Below, piece by piece: positions 59,031-64,000 of a stretch of DNA of 64,000 bases (position 1 is its first letter; each line of letters starts with the position of its first letter). The notes below the pieces were generated by a model. That model worked only from the letters and a program-made list of their open reading frames with translations, did not search any database and was not told the DNA's origin. The DNA is taken from the NCBI RefSeq assembly GCF_010206195.1, contig NZ_VIQT01000010.1, positions 248,001 to 312,000 of the forward strand, in the 5' to 3' direction. This DNA comes from Anaerotruncus colihominis. GTDB taxonomy: Bacteria > Bacillota > Clostridia > Oscillospirales > Ruminococcaceae. Made by a program: the position numbers and the translations under genes.

Positions 59031-60128
59031 TTATAGCTGAATGGTAAAACACATCCCAGTCGGGGACTTCATCGGCTTAAAAGAATAGGGAACGTCCATA
59101 GAGGTCAAAAGCGTGTCCACGATATAGAGGCCCAGGCCGTTGCCTCCACTCTCCCGGCTCCGGGAGAAATCTGGACGGTAGAACGGCTCAAACAGACGGC
59201 GAATTTCATCGTCAGGGATAGGCTGGCACTCATTTTCTACCACGAGGCTGCGCCCCTCCATGTAGACGGAAACCACTTTCCCGGCCTCCGTATAGGCAAC
59301 AGCGTTTGCGAGAACATTTGATACCGCCTTACTGAACGGGCCAGCCGGAAGTGTCGCGGGGAATTGTACCGGCAGGTCAAGAGAGAACGTAATTTGATGT
59401 GCCGCCGCAATCAGTTGGTAGGGTTCGCACAGTTCCGCCAGCAGTTCAGACACATCAACCTGTTTTGGCGCTTCGGCAGTCAAATTCAGCTTGGAGGTTT
59501 CCAATATTTCATGTATCATACCGGAAAGCTGCTCTACCATTTCCTTGCACTCCGGGAGGTATGTTGCGTAGTCCTGATACTTTCCAACGCCTAAAATCAT
59601 GTTTTCCAGTGTGGCGTTCAATGCGGTCACAGGTGTTTTCAGTTCATGGGACGCCGCCCGCAGGAAGTCCACCTTGGCCCGCTCCATATCACGCACAGCG
59701 TCTTTTTCCCGTTCTAAATGTTCAATGGTAGACAGCAGATTAGAGTACAGATCATTGACGTTCTGCGCCAGTGTACCAATTTCATCCTTTGTATGGATAG
59801 GGCAGCTTGCTCCGTGGTCTAATTTCATCATCTGCTCGGTTGACGCAGAAATTTTCTTGATAGGGTCGGCAATCGCTTTGGAAAACAGGAGGGAACAGAC
59901 AACGGAAATCAGCAGGGAACAGCTTAACGAGATGGGCAGGGCTTTTTCTACTGCCTCGGTCACAAATTGCTCCTGTCGGATACTGACAACAACATCTTCC
60001 TGGGTACTCACCGCAAGCTGCAACCGTGGGGCAAGCAGATAAATCAATCCATGCGTGACAACAATGACAAAGAGCATGATGCTCATGGTATAGAGGAATA
60101 TTTTTGGAAACAGTTTTAATCGTCTCAT
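59031..60128 (-). CDS. sensor histidine kinase
   Basis: The product is 365 residues. Two membrane helices (IFLYTMSIMLFVIVVTHGLIYLL near 9-31 and LPISLSCSLLISVVCSLLF near 78-96) bracket a short outer loop. A HAMP segment follows (ADPIKKISASTEQMMKLDHGA), then the phosphorylation helix with His in RAASHELKTPVTALNATLEN, N-box NVLANAVAYTEAG, and G-boxes GGNGLGLYIVDTLL. It signals to the response regulator encoded just upstream (ATGA overlap) and is likely to sense a membrane-active compound. Confidence 0.93.
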   Translation of the reverse strand: MRRLKLFPKIFLYTMSIMLFVIVVTHGLIYLLAPRLQLAVSTQEDVVVSIRQEQFVTEAVEKALPISLSCSLLISVVCSLLFSKAIADPIKKISASTEQMMKLDHGASCPIHTKDEIGTLAQNVNDLYSNLLSTIEHLEREKDAVRDMERAKVDFLRAASHELKTPVTALNATLENMILGVGKYQDYATYLPECKEMVEQLSGMIHEILETSKLNLTAEAPKQVDVSELLAELCEPYQLIAAAHQITFSLDLPVQFPATLPAGPFSKAVSNVLANAVAYTEAGKVVSVYMEGRSLVVENECQPIPDDEIRRLFEPFYRPDFSRSRESGGNGLGLYIVDTLLTSMDVPYSFKPMKSPTGMCFTIQL

Positions 60129-60790
60129 GGCTGTACCTCGTATTTATAACCGATGCCCTTGACCGTCACGATACAGTCAAGCCGCAGCTTCTTCCGCAGA
60201 TTTTTGATGTAGGTGTCCACGGTTCGGTCGATGATCGGATAGTCAGCGCCCCACAGTTCGTCCAAAATCTGCGAACGGGTCAACACCAGCCCTTTATGCT
60301 CCACCAGCAGCCGGAGCAAATCAATTTCCTTTGGCATGATGTCGATTTTCCCGGCGCTGTCGTTGGCGGTGTAGCCGGAGAAATCGACGGTCACATCGCC
60401 AAAGGTTATCGTTTGGGGTAACGGGGCCTGTCCGCTTCGCCGCAGGAGGGCGGTGATCCGCCTCCCCAGCAATACCATAGAAAAGGGCTTTGTCATGTAG
60501 TCATCGGCCTGCTCGTCAAAACTTCTGACCTGGGTATATTCATCCTCAAGAGCTGTAAGCATCAGAATGGGCGTTGTGCTTGTCCGCCGTATCTCATGCA
60601 GAATGGACAGACCGCTGACATGGGGCAGCATGATGTCCAGCACAACAAGGTCGATGCTGTTCTCACGGAAAATCTGTAACGCCTCCCCGCCATCATAGGC
60701 CGGGATAACCTTGTGGCCTGCGGGCTTTAGATATTCACAAATCGCATCGTTGGTCTTACGGTCGTCCTCAACAATTAGTAATGTTGCCAT
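60125..60790 (-). CDS. OmpR-family response regulator
   Basis: The product is 221 residues. Receiver: acidic pocket LIVEDDRKTND, phosphoacceptor Asp in LVVLDIMLPHVSG (near residue 52), Thr in PILMLTALED, Lys in DDYMTKPFSMV. The C-terminal winged helix: LLRLLVEHKGLVLTRSQILDELWG and RTVDTYIKNLRKKL. It is the first gene of its operon. The motif TTTCATACCCATTCCACATT lies 35 bp upstream of its start and again before the permease gene, so autoregulation plus activation of the transporter is likely. Confidence 0.94.
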   Translation of the reverse strand: MATLLIVEDDRKTNDAICEYLKPAGHKVIPAYDGGEALQIFRENSIDLVVLDIMLPHVSGLSILHEIRRTSTTPILMLTALEDEYTQVRSFDEQADDYMTKPFSMVLLGRRITALLRRSGQAPLPQTITFGDVTVDFSGYTANDSAGKIDIMPKEIDLLRLLVEHKGLVLTRSQILDELWGADYPIIDRTVDTYIKNLRKKLRLDCIVTVKGIGYKYEVQP

Positions 60791-60811
60791 CGTAGTCCCC
60801 CCTTTTCAGGG

Positions 60812-60845
60812 TAGTATAGCACTGGAATGTGGAATGGGTATGAAA
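60812..60845 (-). promoter_or_regulatory. response-regulator-type promoter of the two-component operon
   Basis: Reading leftward, TTTCATA-CCCA-TTCCACATT (60845-60826), seven bases, then TATACT (60817-60812). The heptads TTTCATA and TTCCACA are spaced 11 bp, as expected for an OmpR-family dimer on a direct repeat. Confidence 0.75.
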
Positions 60846-61952
60846 TGACAGTAAATTTTGGAGTTTTGGGGTTCTCGATGTGGTGGGAACGCTAACGTAG
60901 CAAGCATAGGGAGTGTGGCCACACTCCCGCAAAACGGCCTAATCTGGCCCCAGCCGGGCCGTGTCCGTTTTGCTTGTTGGGATAGTCCCAAACCCTTATA
61001 CAGAACGGAGGCAGCACCCGCATGGGTATGGCAGCCACGGCAATATATTCTGTCAAACTGATTACCGAAAAATCTGCTCCAAAGCACAGGAATAAGAGAA
61101 TGGCAGAAGTCAGGGGTTTGGCGTAGAAAAAGTAGCTCCCGGAGGTATTGAAAACACAGGCTTTTTTCGTGGGTATCGGAAAGGGGCAAGGTGTTTATAT
61201 CTGTTCTCCCGAAAATGGAGGTAACTCTTTCTACATAGCCCCTCTATCCGACACTTTGGCTGACAGCCCTAAATCAGCCCACCAGTCTACGCATTTAGGC
61301 CCTATCCAGCGGCCTGTTTTCAGGACGTTCAAGAGGCGGTCGCACAAGGGGTAATACGATTTGACCTGCACCCTCAAAAATGGGTTTCTAACTGCGTAGA
61401 AATGGGCGAGAAACCCCTGCCGCAAAGATAGGGCTGATGTGTAACGCTTTAGAGGCAAAACGGCCCTGATATTTCAAGGCTTTCCGGCTGTGGTCGATAG
61501 GGGGGCAGTACGATTTGACCTGCACCCGCCAAAACGGGCTTCTAACGGCGTACAGCAGGACACAAAAAGCCAGGGCGGGAGGCCGACACTCCGGCGCTCC
61601 TGTCCTGGCTTCTGATGGACTGTAAACTGTGCTGTTACACAAGAGGGCCTGCGGCCCTCTTGTGACACCCGCAGAAACCGTACACCCGCTTCGCGTCTGT
61701 ACGGTTTCTGCGGGTCAGATAACGACCATAATAACCCCTGCTACTATATGACCGTTTGCTTCTCGCTTCCCTTCCATTCCCTTCCGGCGGCTTTGCCGCT
61801 TGTCCTCCAAGGGAGGGGGAAAGGATAGGAAAGGAATGGAATGGGTAATTGATAAGTCTTTACTTGATTTCTCTTTATTTACTTATATCTTTATTTTATT
61901 GCGTCGGATTTACCTACATAGGATTTTCCAACATCGGTTTTCCCGACGCAGG
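60846..61952. other. 1.1-kb region with direct repeats and strong hairpins; possible oriT/replication region
   Basis: Two copies of a 61-bp direct repeat (61337-61397 and 61492-61553) share TACGATTTGACCTGCACCC and TTCTAAC-GCGTA. Two perfect hairpins follow: CACAAGAGGGCC/GGCCCTCTTGTG (61638-61664) and a 17-bp stem CCCGCAGAAACCGTACA/TGTACGGTTTCTGCGGG with a 13-base loop (61668-61714). A 34-codon frame at 61022-61126 (MGMAATAIYSVKLITEK) has GGAGG upstream but weak spacing. The 61840-61950 part reads as the decayed linker of the adjacent replication-type gene. Confidence 0.55.
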
Positions 61953-62276
61953 TTATTCCAACGTCGGTAAAGCTGACGGCGCTTGCGGCTGTTCGTAGAT
62001 GGTGTACTCCGCTCCCCGCAGCCGTCCTCGGCTGTCCCGTTCCCTCACCCGCACGATATACCCGGCTCGCTCCAGCTCGTGGACGGCCTGACGGATGGCG
62101 TCAAGCTGTTCCCGGTTTATGTGGGCCAGTCCTTGCAGGGTGTAGTCCCACTTTTCCGGGAGACTGAGCATCTGCGATAGCAGGCCCTTGGCCTTTAGGG
62201 ACAGTTCCCGGTTCCGCAGATGATGATTAGACATGACTGTGTAATTTGTGTTCTTCGCAACATGAAATACTGTCAT
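61953..62276 (-). pseudogene. N-terminal remnant of a replication-initiator-type HTH protein
   Basis: The product is 107 residues from the ATG at 62276 (AAAGGAG upstream). The winged HTH: ELSLKAKGLLSQMLSLPEKWDYTLQGLAHINREQLDAIRQAVHELERAGYIVRVRERD, as in the N-terminal domain of plasmid/ICE replication-initiator-like proteins. The usual Pro/Glu/Asn-rich linker continues after the stop in the same frame (PASGKPMLENPM, VNPTQ), broken by TAA, TAG and TAA. So nonsense mutations have removed the second domain. It lies just inside the right end of element C. Confidence 0.65.
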
Positions 62277-62425
62277 TTCTGCTCCTTTCAGCGCATAAAG
62301 CGGCGTTCCCAGCCAGAGCGAGGCAGAGAACACCGCTTTTTTGTTTCGTACATACCATGCTTGCCTGCCGTCCATACCCATTGATTTTCTTGTGTTTTGA
62401 GAAGTATCGTTATCTAACGCCGCCT

Positions 62426-64000
62426 TTCGACAGACCGGCGTGGAAACGGCTGGTGGTCGACATTGAGGCCGGAAAAGTGGCTCTGGTGCTGACGAAGGAC
62501 ATGAGCAGGATCGGCAGAGATTACCTTCAGACAGGATTTTACACGGAGGTCCTCTTTCGCAAATTTGGGGTGCGCTTCATCGCCATTGGCAACAGCATCG
62601 ACAGCGATGATCCCAGTTCCAGCGAGTTTGCACCGTTTGTCAACATCATGAGCGAGTGGTATCTGAGGGACCTGAGCCGCAAGCAGCGCACCGCCATCCG
62701 GGTCAAGGGAGAGTCCGGCAAGCCCACCACCAACTGCGCCATCTATGGCTATCGGAAAGACCCCAACGACAAATACCACTGGCTGATCGATGAGGAAGCG
62801 GCGGCGGTCGTGCGGCGCATCTTCCAGCTTACCATCGAGGGCCACGGGCCGTATGAAATCGCCACAATGCTCTGCGAGGAGAAGGTCGAAACACCTGCCG
62901 CTTATTTTGCAAGGCAGGGGCGGGGCGTCTGGAAAAGCAGAGAGGACATCCCCCGGCCTTATAGCTGGAACGGTTTTGCGGTGGGGCAGATCCTCTCCAA
63001 GCCGGAGTATATGGGGCATACTGTAAACTTCCGTTCGCATAAAGAATCCTACAAGGACAAAATCGCCGTCCGAAATGCGCCGGAAGATTGGCTCATCCTT
63101 GAGAACACCCACGATGCTATCGTGGATAAGGAGACGTGGGAACTTGCCCAAAAATTGAGAAAGACGCCCCGCCGCCATGATACGCTGGGCGAGGCCAATC
63201 CTCTGACCGGGCTTCTCTACTGCGCCGACTGCGGCGCAAAGCTGTACAACCATCGGTCGAGGGGAAACGCTGCCAAGCCCTACCCGTCAGATTGGTTCGA
63301 CTGCTCCACTTACACGCTGGCCCGCCAATATCACGACAACGCTTGCAGCAATCACCACATCTCCACCAAAGCCCTGCGGACGCTGATCCTGGAGACTATC
63401 CGCTCTGCCAGCGCCTATGCTATCTCCAATAAAGCGGAGTTTATCCAAAAGGTTCGGGCAGCGTCCGAAGTCCGGCAAGCGCAGGCGGCAAAGGAACTGA
63501 AGCGCAAGCTGAACAAGGACAGGCGGCGCTGTGAGGAACTGGACACCATCATCAAGAAGCTGTATGAATCCTACGCGGTGGGGCGCATTGGTGAGGAACG
63601 CTTTGACACTCTCTTTGCCGAGTATGAGCAGGAGCAGACGGCGCTCCGCCAGTCCGTCACGGAGGCGGAATCGGCGCTGGACAGCTTCGAGCAGGATACC
63701 GCCAATGTGGAACGGTTCCTCGCTCTTGCAAAGAAATACACCGATTTTTCGGAACTGACTACGCCGATGATAAACGAGTTCATCGAGAAGATCATTGTCC
63801 ACGCCCCGGAAAAGATTGACGGTGACAGGACGCAGCAGGTGGACATCTACCTGAAATTCATCGGGCGGTTTGACCTCCCGGCCCCGGAGCTGACGCCAGA
63901 GGAAGAAAAGCGGCAGGCCTCCCTGCACCGGCACCGCGTCAAGAGCCGGGAACGCTATCAGAAGATTAAGGCCGGCGAACACGCAGTCGGCCAGCCGTTC
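62426..64000 (+). pseudogene. serine recombinase B, C-terminal part (runs off the window)
   Basis: There are 525 codons open to the right edge. It starts FDRPAWKRLVVDIEAGKVALVLTKDMSRIGRDYLQTGFYTEV, the rest of the catalytic domain that is missing from the fragment at 53189. Then come the recombinase domain (AIYGYRKDPNDKYHWL), the zinc ribbon CADCGAKLYNHR...CSTYTLAR, and the coiled coil (LKRKLNKDRRRCEELDTIIKKLYE). No start codon or ribosome site exists here: translation depends on excision of element C. No internal stops are seen. Confidence 0.88.

Noticed and set aside
60846..61190. 127-codon leftward frame upstream of the response regulator
   Set aside because: No ribosome site, no recognisable family, and it overlaps the regulator-binding motif.
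62414..63982. Long leftward frames opposite recombinase B
   Set aside because: Antisense shadows of the clearly conserved recombinase coding strand.

Overview
The window looks like chromosome of a high-GC Clostridia member, probably Oscillospiraceae/Ruminococcaceae-like. The evidence is AGGAGG-type ribosome binding sites, frequent TTG and GTG starts (ftsH, dnaB, gdpP, RNase J), the gene orders gdpP-rplI-dnaB and tilS-hpt-ftsH, a NifS/NifU pair beside an Rrf2 regulator, a DUF5685-DnaJ pair, and anaerobic enzymes such as indolepyruvate:ferredoxin oxidoreductase and aldehyde:ferredoxin oxidoreductase. The genus is inference.

Layout. 1-3.2 kb: iorA (runs off the left edge) and a phenylacetate-CoA-ligase-like gene, both leftward, for aromatic 2-oxoacid/arylacetate catabolism, separated by two tandem repeat arrays. 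3.5-6.6 kb: a rightward run of DUF5685, J-domain, membrane, anchored and cupin genes. 6.8-11 kb: an AT-richer GNAT gene, a VOC protein and a split methionine-synthase/methylene-THF-reductase pair. 11.1-15.3 kb: a MarR regulator with a perfect palindromic operator and a heterodimeric ABC exporter with one degenerate ATP site. 15.4-31 kb: mostly leftward housekeeping genes (mnmA, pfkB-type kinase, ftsH, hpt, tilS, dnaB, rplI, gdpP, RNase J), interrupted by a small rightward DUF6530/GIY-YIG unit. 31.6-41.5 kb: sugar nucleotidyltransferase fusion, rnhA, nifS/nifU, corA with an unusual leader, surface proteins, tRNA-Leu(GAG), acetyltransferase and Rrf2 regulator.

41.8-50.3 kb is a molybdenum/tungsten-pterin island. 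ThiF-like, MoeA and MoeA-PBP genes run left. A YheO-type regulator, a tryptophanase/tyrosine phenol-lyase-family enzyme and an aldehyde ferredoxin oxidoreductase run right. Both moeA and the oxidoreductase gene carry an apparent one-base frameshift, which suggests the pathway is decaying together, or that the sequence has errors here.

50.3-64 kb is a stack of serine-recombinase transposons. Remnant A has a recombinase lacking its catalytic N-terminus. It abuts element B (tnpV, tnpW, recombinase). Element B's recombinase is split after about 62 codons by element C (about 53374-62425), and its remainder resumes at 62426 and runs off the right edge. Element C has imperfect terminal inverted repeats and carries its own recombinase, a TnpW-like gene, an HTH gene, a sigma factor, a lipoprotein-ABC transporter unit and a two-component system. 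A shared motif lies upstream of both the two-component system and the permease, and related copies lie in a third intergenic region, so a self-contained regulon is likely. The right part of C holds a decayed replication-type gene and strong hairpins that could be an origin or oriT.
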